Positions 6,654 to 16,780 of a DNA stretch of 64,000 nucleotides are shown here, piece after piece (the first letter of the stretch is position 1; each line of letters opens with the position of its first letter). The position numbers were made by a program, and so were the translations under genes. The DNA is from Streptococcus ruminantium. Its GTDB lineage: Bacteria; Bacillota; Bacilli; Lactobacillales; Streptococcaceae. Location: contig NZ_AP018400.1 of assembly GCF_003609975.1 (NCBI RefSeq), forward strand, positions 1,252,501 to 1,316,500. Direction: 5' to 3'. The notes beneath the pieces are model-generated. The model saw only the letters and a program-made list of their open reading frames with translations, made no database searches and had not been told where the DNA came from.

Positions 6654-9600
6654 CTACTCCCAATATCTAATTTTTATTCCCCTATCTGGAATTGAACTAT
6701 CTTCATACTGAATTTCTAATGTTGGAGAATTGGATGATGCATTTGAACTCCAAGAACGAGCGACTACTTTGGTACCATCTTCCATATATCCTACCTTACC
6801 CATCCCTTTATTCCCCGGAATTGTAAATTCTTTGATATCAGTCAAATTGATATTATCAAAATCTTTTAGAACTTGCTCATATCCTCCTTTAGATTGATAG
6901 TTTTTAAAACCATATGTATTAATCGAGATATCTGGCAAGTCCTCTATAATATTCTGTATAGTCTGATGCTGCGGCGACCTAACGATACTATCAGGTGCTA
7001 CATAAAAATCTGTCTTGGGCGTATTTTTACCAAGGTTAGGTATTTGCTGAGTAAGGAGCGCATCCTTGTGTGAAGACACATCCCCCTTCTGTCCCTTAAC
7101 AGTTTTGCTGGAGACACCTTCTGTTATGGCATTGATAGCTAGGCTTGTTCCAATGCTGGCTGGGCTGATGTTGCCACCTTGGGCCGCATCCACAACAGTA
7201 TCCACTGCGGTTTCAATGACAGTATCTGCTGCTTGGCGGCCTAGCGCATTCCCAATGCCTGAGGTAGCTCCTCCTAGACCGCTTAGCAGACCACCGGTAA
7301 ATAGGCCTGTTGTAGCTCCTCCGAGTATACTGCTGCCTACATCCTTCACGATACTACCGGCTTGTTTACCTGAAAGAACGCCTGAGGTAAAGGCATAGGA
7401 ACCTCCACCCACTGCGCCACTGACTGCTCCAACAGCCATACCTGTCGTAACAGTCGCTGTGGCACCCGTCAAGCCTAAACCTCCTGCACCAACTACCCCA
7501 GCAATAACTGGGGCAGCTGCTCCAGCAGTTGCGGCGGTCGCTGCGACTGCGACAACCGTGGCGGCTGCGGTAATCCCCACAGCTTTCCAATCGACATTCC
7601 TCAGGAAGTTAACGCCCGCTTCCACCCAGCGCTCGGCTGTTGTACAGACATGCGTTATGGTCTCCTCTAGGGATTTGGTCCAGTTGCGCACAATATTGGT
7701 GGCCTCTCTTGTCCTTGAAGCTCCCCAGTCATAGACCGATTGCCCTATGGTCTTGGCTTGTTCCCAAGCATTGGAAATACTCCTTTGGGCTTGAGCCTGT
7801 TGCCATAAGGTCTGCTGGTAGCTGGTTCTAGGAGCGTTAGGAGATGGTGTGTAGTTGTAGGAATAAATCTGGGTCTGTTGTTGGCGAACCTGATGAGCCC
7901 TATGCTCCGGTGTGGATGGAGCATATAAGGTGCCATCTGTAGGGTTCATCAGAGGTTTCGGTTGGCTGTACCCCCTGACAGGGCGACCCCCACCACCTTC
8001 CATCATGGCAAACGGTGAACCATAATGCCCACTCGGGTCAGTATAGTTTGCAGGGTTATTCTGCACATAGGTGTAGAGGTTGTGACTGAGTGGGTCTGTC
8101 CGACTGCCCTGATAACTGTCCGCTGTCAGGAAAGTCCCCGTCTGACTATCGTAATATCTGGCCCTTAGGTAATCCAAGCCCGTGACATCCCTAGCCTCAC
8201 CATTGTAGGCGAACGGTTGCCCAGTCTGATCGGTGGTCTGCTTGGTGGCACCATAGAGACCATAGCTGCTGGAAGCGACTGCCTCCCCGTGCTCAGTCAG
8301 ACCAGTCACAGAAGCAGATTGATTGGTTAGGTAGAAATAGCTCTTGCCTGTACTTTCATTCCTATAGTTGCTTCTTTCCCTACCATAGGTATAGGTCTCC
8401 CGCTTCTTGAGTTGTGCATCATAGGTCTGGAGGACCTGTGTGTGCTGGCGGTTGACATCATTGACATAGTTTCGAGTCTCGTAGTAGTGATAAGTGTCTT
8501 TCTTGGTCGTGTAAGGAATCAGAACCTCTTGAACCTCGCTTGAGTAGACCACTGGAGACTCTCCCGGCAGATGGTCTGCACTCGGTGGATGAACTACTAA
8601 ACCTTCCTTGCTTGCCCGATCCTTTGCCACCTTCTGATGATAGGCGTTCGATACCGTATCGAAAGTCGCAATCCAGTCATAGCCCTCGCTAGTCGCAAAG
8701 CTAGAGAAGAACTGGATAACATTTTGTGTGAAACCATACCAGAAGAGACTGTGCTCTTTCCCGCTTGATGCGGTATATGGAGACTTACGCTTCTTATCCG
8801 CAGGCTTACGCTTGAAAAGTTGGTAGTGATGGGTAGCCTGTGTTCGACTAGCAGTGAAGACACGATTATGATCTCCATCATAGAGAGCCGCAAAGAGGAG
8901 ACCTTCCTTATCCTTGACCGCAAGGAGACGATTCTCCGTATCGTAGATGTAGTTCAGCTTGGCATCCCCTTCGCCAGAAGCTGTGCGGTTGCCATTTTTA
9001 TCATACTGATAGGTAGTGGTCTTATCGCCCGTCTTCATTTCAAGCAGACGATTATTGGCATCATAGGTATAGCTCGTCCTAGTTGACTTGCCCTCTACTT
9101 CTTCTGTGCTTGTCAGCTTGTTTCCTGCTTGGTCGTAGGTGTAGCTGAACTTACTTAACTCCTTACCAGCCTTGTTTGAAATCATCATGGTGGAGATTTG
9201 CCCCAAACTGTCGTAGCTATAGGCTTGAATGAGTGTTTCCCCATCCTGTGTGATGGTCTCCTTGGCGATATAATTACCATCATCATACTCGTAAGCATAG
9301 CTGGAGATGACCTTATGCTTCTTATCCCGATGGATCATTTCCTTCACCCGATGTGCCGCATCGTAGGTCAACTTGCTAGTCGTCCCATCTCCACGCTCTA
9401 TCTTGACCATGTCCCCAGACTTATCATAGGTGTAGGTAGTGACGTTACCATCACGATTGGTAACCTTAGTCAAACGATCAAGAGCATCATAACTGTAAGT
9501 TACCTCACTACCATCTGGATAGGTTAGTTTAGTAACATTACCATAGTCGTCGTAGGTGTAGGCAATGAGGCTGCCATCTCCCTGACGAACTCCTATCAAC

Positions 9601-12600
9601 TCGCCCTCTTCATTATAAGCGTATCTAGTCTGACCCGTCAAGTCGCTCATAGCTACTCTGCGACCATCCGCATCATAGGCATAGAGAACCTGACCTTCCG
9701 ACTTGACAGATGTCTTTTTGGTTAGGAGTTGGTCTAGCTTATTATAATCATAACGGATAGTCTGTCCATCCGCTTTCTTGACTTGAGAGAGTTGATTATT
9801 GAGGTCATAGGTGTAGCTTTCAACATCTCCCAACGCTGTCATCTTCTTGATAACATTGCCTAATTGGTCGTAGCTGTATTTGGTCACTTGACCATTGCCA
9901 TTGGTAACAGAGGTAAGGTTGCCCACACTGTCGTAGGTATAGCTACTCGTTGAGGCCTTATCTCCACTTCCCTTGGTCGCTGTCAAGAGCTGGTCTTTCA
10001 GGTCATAGGTATAGCTAGAGATGCGTTTGCTTCCGGATAGAACACTGGTCAAGTTGCCATTGCCATCGTAAGACAGGCTGCTGCTTGCTCCTGTCGGGCT
10101 TGTGACCTTAGTCAGACGATTATCCTTATCATAGCTGTAGAGAGTGATTTTCCCTCCCGTATCAGTTTCAGCTATCAAGCGATTGCCTACATCATAGCTA
10201 CGCTTACTCACTTGTCCCAAAGCATTGACGACTTCCTGCAAGTTACCGTTTGGATCGTAGGTGTAGGTTTCCTTCCGTTTGCCATTGATAGTACGTTTGG
10301 TCACTTGACCTACAGGGTCATAGCTTTGTTCCGTCTCACGACCTGTCGGTGTTGTGATGGTCTTGAGTTGGTCCAACTTAGTATAGGATAGGCTAGTCTT
10401 AGCACCACTTGGTGCAGTAATGCTTGCTAGATTCCCAGAAGCATCATAGCTATACTTCGTTTCAAGGTCCAGTGTATTCTTTTCAGATAGGAGACGACCA
10501 GCTATATCATAGGTGTATTTAGTCGTTCTGTTTGACTGGTCAGTCTCTGTGATGAGGTTACCTGAAACATCATAAGTATAAGACTTAGAAAGTCCTTGTG
10601 GAGCGGTCTGCTTCTCCAAACGACCAAGAGCATCATAGGCATAGCTAAATGTGGCTTGATTGGATAGAGTACGACGAGTCGCACGGCCATAGAGGTCATT
10701 GACATAGGTTGTCACTCCACCGTTTGGATCGGTCTCTGTGGCAATACTTCCTGTTTTATCATAGGTATAACTGGTTTTTCCACCTGTTGGCTTGGTCATA
10801 CTAGCCAGACGATTGAGTGCATCGTAACTATAGATGGTGGTGTTACCCTCGCCTGTTGTTTCAGATAGACGATTACCCACTGCATCGTAAGTATAGGTTT
10901 GGCTGGCACCTGTTGGTGCAATTGTTTCTGTCAAGCGACCGAGTGGATCGTATTTCAATACCGTCTCTTGACCATTTGGATCCTTATAAAGAATCAGATT
11001 TTCATTGGCATCATAACCGTAGGTAGTTTGATGCCCGTTGGCATCCGTTACACTTGCGACATGTCCCAACACATCGTATTCGTAACGAGTTTTGTGTCCT
11101 TCAGGATCTATTTTGGTGACAACACGGTTGAGCGGATCATAGGCGTAGCTGGTTGTCCGACCGAGATGGTCCACTGTCTTATTTAGATTACCGTTTTCAT
11201 CATAATGATAGCTGGTCTTATGACCTTCTACATCTGTCTTTGTCACCAGATGACCGACCTCATCATAGGTATAGCTTTCGCTACGACCATCTGCATAGGT
11301 GACTGTAGTCAACTGATTATAAGCATCATAGGTCCTACTTGTCGTCTGACCGAGACTATTGGTCGTTGTGAGACGGTTACCTGCAGCATCATAAGTATAG
11401 GTTTCATTTAAGGACTGGTTATCCTTAGCTGTAATAACACGGTTGGCAGCATCGTAACTATACTCGGTGATGAGTCCACTAGATTGACTTTGCTTCACCA
11501 AGCGGTCTAGGGCATCATATTCATTGAGGGTGCTTGTACCATCCGCTCGAATAATCTCTTTAACTTGAGCAGTCGGTGTATAGGTTAGCTGAGTCGCATG
11601 TCCATTTGGATTAATAACTTGAGTTACGTAGCCTAATTCATTGTACCGATAGACAGTCTTTCCTCCTAGAGCATCTGTTTTCTCTATCAAGCGCTCCATC
11701 TGATCGTAGGCAAAGTTGGTTGTGTGACCAAGGGCATCTACAACCTGTGCCACTTTATTCTGACCAGTATAACGGGAACTAGCGGTATAACCTGCAGCAT
11801 CGGTCAAGCTATTCTGATTTCCATTGGCATCGTAGGTCATGTTTGTTGTTTGCCCGAGTGCATTTGTCGTACTGGTCAAACGGCCTGCGGCAGTATAGGC
11901 ATAGCTGGTTTTAAGACCTTTGGCATCCACTCGTTCCAGAACGTTGCCCATGGCATCGTAGCTGTAAGAAATACTCGTTTGATCTGGATAGTGGATGGTC
12001 GTCACATTGCCAAGCGCATCATAAACATAGCTGGTCGTACGCTCTCCCAGACTTTCTGTGAGTTTATTGCCCACTGCATCATAGGTATAGGTTACTGTTT
12101 GACCGGCTTGGTCCGTATGGTTGAGGAGGCGTCCAAGTGAGTCATAGCTGCTAGAGGTGCTAGTGCCGATAGGGTACTTGGTACGAACCTGATTGCCCGC
12201 CTTATCATAGCTATAGGTGGTCACTTGACCAAGGGCATCTGTAACAGTCGCAATTTGGTTAACAGCTTCATCATAGGTGTAGGTTCTTGTCTGACCCGCT
12301 TCATTGGTTCGTGTCAAGACTCGCCCCAGCGCATCTCGACTGTAGGTCACGGTCTGTCCACCAGCATTCGTCTCTGTTAATAACCGTCCTCTACTGTCAT
12401 AGCTATAGGTAGTCGTATGCCCTTCCGCATCCGTCTGGCTAAGGAGATTGCCCACCCCATCGTAGCTGTAACTATAATTACCTCCTTCACCATTATTGGC
12501 CGCAATCTTACGACCAAGCGCATCATAGCTAAAGGTACTGATATTCCCATTACCTTCCGTCACAGTAATGACCTGCCCTGCTGGGTCAAAAGTCTGACTA

Positions 12601-15600
12601 GTACCAACACCATCCGCATCTTTTTCACTCAGTTTACGCCCTTCGGCATCGTAGGTAAAAGTAGTCACTCCACCACGTGGATTGGTAATGGTGGTGACTT
12701 GATTGTGAGCATTATAAGCAAGTGTGGTGACACCACCAGCTGAATTGGTCACTTTGACTAATTTAGCACCATCATAAGCTAGTTGAACCGTATTGCCACG
12801 AGCATCTTTTGTAGAAAGAATTCGTCCCTGCTCATCAACGGTATAGGCGATGGTTGAGCCATCTGCTAAAGTCGTAGAAAGAAGGTTGCCCTTATTATCG
12901 TAGGTATGACTAGTCGTATGCCCTGCAAAATCTGTGACAGAAAGCAGATGGTTGTTTCGATCATATGTAGAGGTCTTAACGGCACCATCAAAACGGGTCT
13001 CTGTGAGAATATTTCCTTGACTATCATAGGTGTAGCTAGTGGTTTGTCCCAACTCATTGGTCTTACTTGCCAAACGATTATTGCTATCATAAGTTTTGCT
13101 TACACTACTTCCATCCGGATAGGAAATCCCTTTTGTCCGATAAAATGTATCATAAGTATAAGTCGTCTGTTGCCCATTAGCATCAGTCGTCACTGTCTGT
13201 CCATCACTGTAAGAAAGGGTAGAAACTGCACCTGTACCATCTGTTTGTTGGGTTACACGGTTTTGATCATCATAGACATTCTCGACGATTTTGGTACCAT
13301 TTGCATCATACCAGGCTGTCATGCGTCCCTTGTCATCATAATCGTAGCGAGTCTTAGCTCCTGCTGCATCTGTGTAGGCAATCAGATTACCGGCCTCATC
13401 ATATTCATAGGCTAACGTTGCACCATTGGGTAACTGGATAGCTCCGATATAACCAGAGTCATTCAGGATGATACCATATGTGATGCCTGTTGGAGATACA
13501 ATCTTTCTTAGCTGTGCCTGTTCATTGTATTCTAGATCGGTTTTATTTCCTTTTTCATCTATCTGACGAATCAGTTGACCATGGAAATTAAAGATTTTTT
13601 CTTTCTGGTTGCTATCTTTGATATGGTATTCCTTGACTGCATATTCTTCCTCGCCATTGCCAAAATCAGCTTTTTTAGTTTCTAACTCTTTGACAGTCAG
13701 GGTCAAATCATATCCTTCTGGAGCCTTGTATGTATCACCTTCTTTAGTGAATATCAGGATTGAACCATCCATGCGTGTATAGTAAAGATTACCTTCCTCA
13801 TCAAGGGATAGCTGTTCGTTGAAGGCAAAAGACCAGCCACGACCAAAGAGGCTATTCATTCCTGCGGCTTTGGAGTTATAATGACGAATAATGGCAAAAT
13901 CTCCACCTAGGTCAGAAATAGCTACATCTGTCCGCTCTAGGAAAAAGTTCCCCGTATTGAGGTTAATCGGTTCAAAACCAAACTCACAGTGCAGTCCCCG
14001 TCCCATCAAAAGCATATCTACATCAGCCTTTGTCTTATCATTTAGGACAGGCGGGTTGTAGGGAGTCTTAGCATTTTGCTTAGGATTACGGATAAAGAGG
14101 GTATTATTTTTAACCAGCAACATATCTTGAATCCGATTGTCAAAGGCAATCTGATCGAGAGAAACTCCGTAGTAACTCGCTATCTTGGGCAAGGTATCAT
14201 ATTGAGTGACCTTGTAAATAATGAAAGAATCACTAGTTTTTTTCCCGCTAGTTTGTCCCTCCTTCTGACTTTCTGCATCAATAGTATACAAAGTATTGAG
14301 ATCTGGCTCTGTAAAAGGTACCAAGGTCTGCCAGTTTGATAACTTATCTTTGTACTGAGTGGTTCCTTTTTCAAAAGCGGAGATAAAAGAGCTGGTATCA
14401 GGATACTTATACGAGAAACTAGCTGTACTCTGGCCACTATAATTCTTAGCAGGATCGCTCAATTGGTAACTAACTTGTGCTGCAGGACTAGTCAGACCAT
14501 CCGCAAGGACTCCTTGAAACTGGAGCTTCCCAGACCTATCTGTTTTGACCATCGTTCGCAGGTTAATTGTCGTATCACCGATAGCATAATGAACATCTGC
14601 TGGATCGGGTACTGACCAATGAATCGTCAAACTTGGAGCCTTGTCAGAGGTAAAACCAATCTGTCCCGCATTGGAGGCAGTTGCTTCTGTCGTATAAAAA
14701 GCACCACCATCTGCATCTTCATCTGTAGCTGCAACGACCAAACCATAGTTAGGATAGAGTCCCTGTACCCATCCGTTAACCGCATCGCGAATATCAAAGT
14801 TGTGCATCCCCACTTTTTTAGTTGAAATAGCATTCTCGCCCGCAATTTCTCGACCTAGATTAACAGAAGAATTCCATGTCACTGTATTGATATCGAAGTC
14901 TTCTGTCATACGATAGGCACCAAATTGCGTTCCTTGATTTCCTGGAGCCGTGTACTCATAGAGATTTAGTGTAGCACTATCAATCTTAGCTTCTGATGGA
15001 ATATGTTGTTTAAAGTCATAGTTTACTTTAAAATACATCCGACTACGGCCGATATCTTTGACATAAGGTACACCTGTCATCCCCATCAAGTCGACCGTCA
15101 TATATCCTACATACCCATAGGCCAGACCTTGGTATTGACCATGAACAGTACTAGTAACAGAGTCAAGAATGTTTTCACGAGGAACTGTGATAGTCGGATC
15201 AATCCGTACAGGGTATTGACGAGCACTGTCTGCCAACCACTCTTTTCCAGCAACGACAGTAATCTGATAGCGTCCCTCTTTTTTTACTAATTCCAGTTTC
15301 AAATCTTGACTAGTCTCACCAGCCGCATCTACCATCATAGGTGCAGTCAGAACAAAAAGGATATCTTTCTTCCCCCTTTGACGAACCAAGACTTGATTGA
15401 CTTCCAGAGACACATCATAGTCTCCCGCATCTAAAATATAGGTGAATCGGTTCTTTTCTTCCCATTTGGCGAGAACAATTTCTTCCTTGACCCCATTTGA
15501 TTGGACAGTATACTGAACATCTGTTGTCCCATCAACATTATTGTAAAGGATAGCATTATCCTGCACAGTTGCATGTCCGTAAGTTTTATCCAAAGGGTAA

Positions 15601-16166
15601 ATAGAAATCTTTTTCTCCTGACTGACCACATCAATCGGTGTTTCATTATTCACTTGAGAAGGTAAGACCACATTGACTGGGGATTCTTTTGGTAGGTAGT
15701 AGTGCTTCCCGTCTGCATGATAAGAGTAAAGACTCAAATCAATCGGAACCTCTTTCCCTTCGTGATCCAAGTAGGTCTTAGCCTGACTACCGATATGGGT
15801 CACAAAGCGAGTTTCATCCACCTTGTAGAGCTGTTCTCTCCCATTTTCGAGGATTGGAGCACCATACCGCTCACGCAGAGCCGCTTCTTCTGCACTCTGA
15901 CTATCCTCACTAACTTTAGGCTGTTGGATGGCATCCCCTGCATCGTCCGCTGTTTCTTCCTGTTCTTGAGTCGTAGATGAAGGAGTTATCGTATTTTCAT
16001 TACCAACTGTCGTCTTACGTGCTTCTTCCACCGACTCATTGTAATAAGTCTGGCGTTGCGAAGTTTCAACAATTTCCTGAATTTCCCTCGCATAGATTAG
16101 CGGGCTGTTAGTCAGCAGGAGGGTTGATAGCATCAGCCAACTAACTAGTTTTCTTATCTTTTTCAT
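6654..16166 (-). CDS. Secreted Rhs/WapA-like YD-repeat polymorphic toxin (about 3170 aa)
   Basis: Signal peptide (MKKIRKLVSW ... LIYA, cut near residue 26), an acidic linker to ~100, a DNRLRE/WapA-type domain (~335-515), a LysM-like segment (~650-692) and a DUF6531-like entry domain (~720-795). Then come roughly 70 YD/RHS repeats (~915-2405, estimated from spacing). The Rhs core motif LDYLRARYYDSQTGTF and DPSGHYG follow near 2655-2715. After a Gly/Ala-rich hydrophobic stretch (~2860-2960) come the junctions TVKGQKG (~3024) and DFYVAPD (~3052), and a ~118-residue tip of unknown type. In known systems the repeats form a shell that stores a contact-delivered toxin. I chose the ATG at 16166 because it gives a clean signal peptide; ATGs at 16172 and 16175 are possible. 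Confidence 0.9.
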   Translation of the reverse strand: MKKIRKLVSWLMLSTLLLTNSPLIYAREIQEIVETSQRQTYYNESVEEARKTTVGNENTITPSSTTQEQEETADDAGDAIQQPKVSEDSQSAEEAALRERYGAPILENGREQLYKVDETRFVTHIGSQAKTYLDHEGKEVPIDLSLYSYHADGKHYYLPKESPVNVVLPSQVNNETPIDVVSQEKKISIYPLDKTYGHATVQDNAILYNNVDGTTDVQYTVQSNGVKEEIVLAKWEEKNRFTYILDAGDYDVSLEVNQVLVRQRGKKDILFVLTAPMMVDAAGETSQDLKLELVKKEGRYQITVVAGKEWLADSARQYPVRIDPTITVPRENILDSVTSTVHGQYQGLAYGYVGYMTVDLMGMTGVPYVKDIGRSRMYFKVNYDFKQHIPSEAKIDSATLNLYEYTAPGNQGTQFGAYRMTEDFDINTVTWNSSVNLGREIAGENAISTKKVGMHNFDIRDAVNGWVQGLYPNYGLVVAATDEDADGGAFYTTEATASNAGQIGFTSDKAPSLTIHWSVPDPADVHYAIGDTTINLRTMVKTDRSGKLQFQGVLADGLTSPAAQVSYQLSDPAKNYSGQSTASFSYKYPDTSSFISAFEKGTTQYKDKLSNWQTLVPFTEPDLNTLYTIDAESQKEGQTSGKKTSDSFIIYKVTQYDTLPKIASYYGVSLDQIAFDNRIQDMLLVKNNTLFIRNPKQNAKTPYNPPVLNDKTKADVDMLLMGRGLHCEFGFEPINLNTGNFFLERTDVAISDLGGDFAIIRHYNSKAAGMNSLFGRGWSFAFNEQLSLDEEGNLYYTRMDGSILIFTKEGDTYKAPEGYDLTLTVKELETKKADFGNGEEEYAVKEYHIKDSNQKEKIFNFHGQLIRQIDEKGNKTDLEYNEQAQLRKIVSPTGITYGIILNDSGYIGAIQLPNGATLAYEYDEAGNLIAYTDAAGAKTRYDYDDKGRMTAWYDANGTKIVENVYDDQNRVTQQTDGTGAVSTLSYSDGQTVTTDANGQQTTYTYDTFYRTKGISYPDGSSVSKTYDSNNRLASKTNELGQTTSYTYDSQGNILTETRFDGAVKTSTYDRNNHLLSVTDFAGHTTSHTYDNKGNLLSTTLADGSTIAYTVDEQGRILSTKDARGNTVQLAYDGAKLVKVTNSAGGVTTLAYNAHNQVTTITNPRGGVTTFTYDAEGRKLSEKDADGVGTSQTFDPAGQVITVTEGNGNISTFSYDALGRKIAANNGEGGNYSYSYDGVGNLLSQTDAEGHTTTYSYDSRGRLLTETNAGGQTVTYSRDALGRVLTRTNEAGQTRTYTYDEAVNQIATVTDALGQVTTYSYDKAGNQVRTKYPIGTSTSSSYDSLGRLLNHTDQAGQTVTYTYDAVGNKLTESLGERTTSYVYDALGNVTTIHYPDQTSISYSYDAMGNVLERVDAKGLKTSYAYTAAGRLTSTTNALGQTTNMTYDANGNQNSLTDAAGYTASSRYTGQNKVAQVVDALGHTTNFAYDQMERLIEKTDALGGKTVYRYNELGYVTQVINPNGHATQLTYTPTAQVKEIIRADGTSTLNEYDALDRLVKQSQSSGLITEYSYDAANRVITAKDNQSLNETYTYDAAGNRLTTTNSLGQTTSRTYDAYNQLTTVTYADGRSESYTYDEVGHLVTKTDVEGHKTSYHYDENGNLNKTVDHLGRTTSYAYDPLNRVVTKIDPEGHKTRYEYDVLGHVASVTDANGHQTTYGYDANENLILYKDPNGQETVLKYDPLGRLTETIAPTGASQTYTYDAVGNRLSETTGEGNTTIYSYDALNRLASMTKPTGGKTSYTYDKTGSIATETDPNGGVTTYVNDLYGRATRRTLSNQATFSYAYDALGRLEKQTAPQGLSKSYTYDVSGNLITETDQSNRTTKYTYDIAGRLLSEKNTLDLETKYSYDASGNLASITAPSGAKTSLSYTKLDQLKTITTPTGRETEQSYDPVGQVTKRTINGKRKETYTYDPNGNLQEVVNALGQVSKRSYDVGNRLIAETDTGGKITLYSYDKDNRLTKVTSPTGASSSLSYDGNGNLTSVLSGSKRISSYTYDLKDQLLTATKGSGDKASTSSYTYDSVGNLTSVTNGNGQVTKYSYDQLGNVIKKMTALGDVESYTYDLNNQLSQVKKADGQTIRYDYNKLDQLLTKKTSVKSEGQVLYAYDADGRRVAMSDLTGQTRYAYNEEGELIGVRQGDGSLIAYTYDDYGNVTKLTYPDGSEVTYSYDALDRLTKVTNRDGNVTTYTYDKSGDMVKIERGDGTTSKLTYDAAHRVKEMIHRDKKHKVISSYAYEYDDGNYIAKETITQDGETLIQAYSYDSLGQISTMMISNKAGKELSKFSYTYDQAGNKLTSTEEVEGKSTRTSYTYDANNRLLEMKTGDKTTTYQYDKNGNRTASGEGDAKLNYIYDTENRLLAVKDKEGLLFAALYDGDHNRVFTASRTQATHHYQLFKRKPADKKRKSPYTASSGKEHSLFWYGFTQNVIQFFSSFATSEGYDWIATFDTVSNAYHQKVAKDRASKEGLVVHPPSADHLPGESPVVYSSEVQEVLIPYTTKKDTYHYYETRNYVNDVNRQHTQVLQTYDAQLKKRETYTYGRERSNYRNESTGKSYFYLTNQSASVTGLTEHGEAVASSSYGLYGATKQTTDQTGQPFAYNGEARDVTGLDYLRARYYDSQTGTFLTADSYQGSRTDPLSHNLYTYVQNNPANYTDPSGHYGSPFAMMEGGGGRPVRGYSQPKPLMNPTDGTLYAPSTPEHRAHQVRQQQTQIYSYNYTPSPNAPRTSYQQTLWQQAQAQRSISNAWEQAKTIGQSVYDWGASRTREATNIVRNWTKSLEETITHVCTTAERWVEAGVNFLRNVDWKAVGITAAATVVAVAATAATAGAAAPVIAGVVGAGGLGLTGATATVTTGMAVGAVSGAVGGGSYAFTSGVLSGKQAGSIVKDVGSSILGGATTGLFTGGLLSGLGGATSGIGNALGRQAADTVIETAVDTVVDAAQGGNISPASIGTSLAINAITEGVSSKTVKGQKGDVSSHKDALLTQQIPNLGKNTPKTDFYVAPDSIVRSPQHQTIQNIIEDLPDISINTYGFKNYQSKGGYEQVLKDFDNINLTDIKEFTIPGNKGMGKVGYMEDGTKVVARSWSSNASSNSPTLEIQYEDSSIPDRGIKIRYWE

Positions 16167-16179
16167 ATTCATCATCCTA

Positions 16180-16779
16180 TTATTTTCCAATTAAACGATA
16201 TACCGTTCCCAAGACAATTACAGTATCAACAGCACGCAACAGCAAGCCCGAAATGCTTGGTAAAATCAGACCTATACTAGTTGTGAAGATAAGTACTATT
16301 GATACAATAACCAGAATTCTCTGAAAGTTCTCCTCCTTCCAAGACAAGCTGGTTCCTTGATAGAAGCGATACAAAATAAACAACACAGTTACTTTCACCA
16401 GCGACTGAAACACACTAGTCACTAGCCAAACACCATTTTTTACATCTCGGTAGCTAAAGGAACTGTGATCATATATGAACTGCCCCAATCCACCAATCAG
16501 TAATCCTCCCAGAATGGCTACAGTGAATGTCAAAATCAAGGTCTTAACAACACGATTGTCTTGATTGTACTGCTTTATGAACCAAAGAGCTAATCTCCCT
16601 ATAATAAACAAAGCCACCCCTGATAAAAAAAGACCCACAATTCCGATTCCTAAAAGAAAGGGAATATTCTCAGACCAAGGTTTCAATAGACCGATTCTCA
16701 TCAGCTCTTGACCTATCCCCAAACTGATAAAGCCAAACACAAACTCAGAAAATCGCCTACGTTTTCTAAAAATCTCCAT
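16180..16779 (-). CDS. Multi-pass membrane protein between sortase and rhs
   Basis: A 199-residue hydrophobic protein with a basic N-terminus (MEIFRKRRRF) and about five predicted membrane segments. I do not recognise the family. The ATG at 16779 lies one base after the sortase stop (TGATATG), with AAGGAG about nine bases upstream. Earlier in-frame Met codons fall inside the sortase gene. It ends just before rhs, so sortase, this protein, rhs and the immunity gene look like one transcription unit. It might help surface display, export or self-protection in the Rhs system; that is inference from order only. Confidence 0.7.
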   Translation of the reverse strand: MEIFRKRRRFSEFVFGFISLGIGQELMRIGLLKPWSENIPFLLGIGIVGLFLSGVALFIIGRLALWFIKQYNQDNRVVKTLILTFTVAILGGLLIGGLGQFIYDHSSFSYRDVKNGVWLVTSVFQSLVKVTVLFILYRFYQGTSLSWKEENFQRILVIVSIVLIFTTSIGLILPSISGLLLRAVDTVIVLGTVYRLIGK

Positions 16780-16780
16780 A

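Noticed and set aside
7066..13415. Many open frames on the plus strand opposite rhs
   Set aside because: They follow from the repetitive codon usage of rhs; none has family features or an SD.
8900..13500. Dense short repeats that might suggest a CRISPR or DNA satellite array
   Set aside because: They are codon-level repeats of the YD motif in one long open frame, diverged and without constant spacers.
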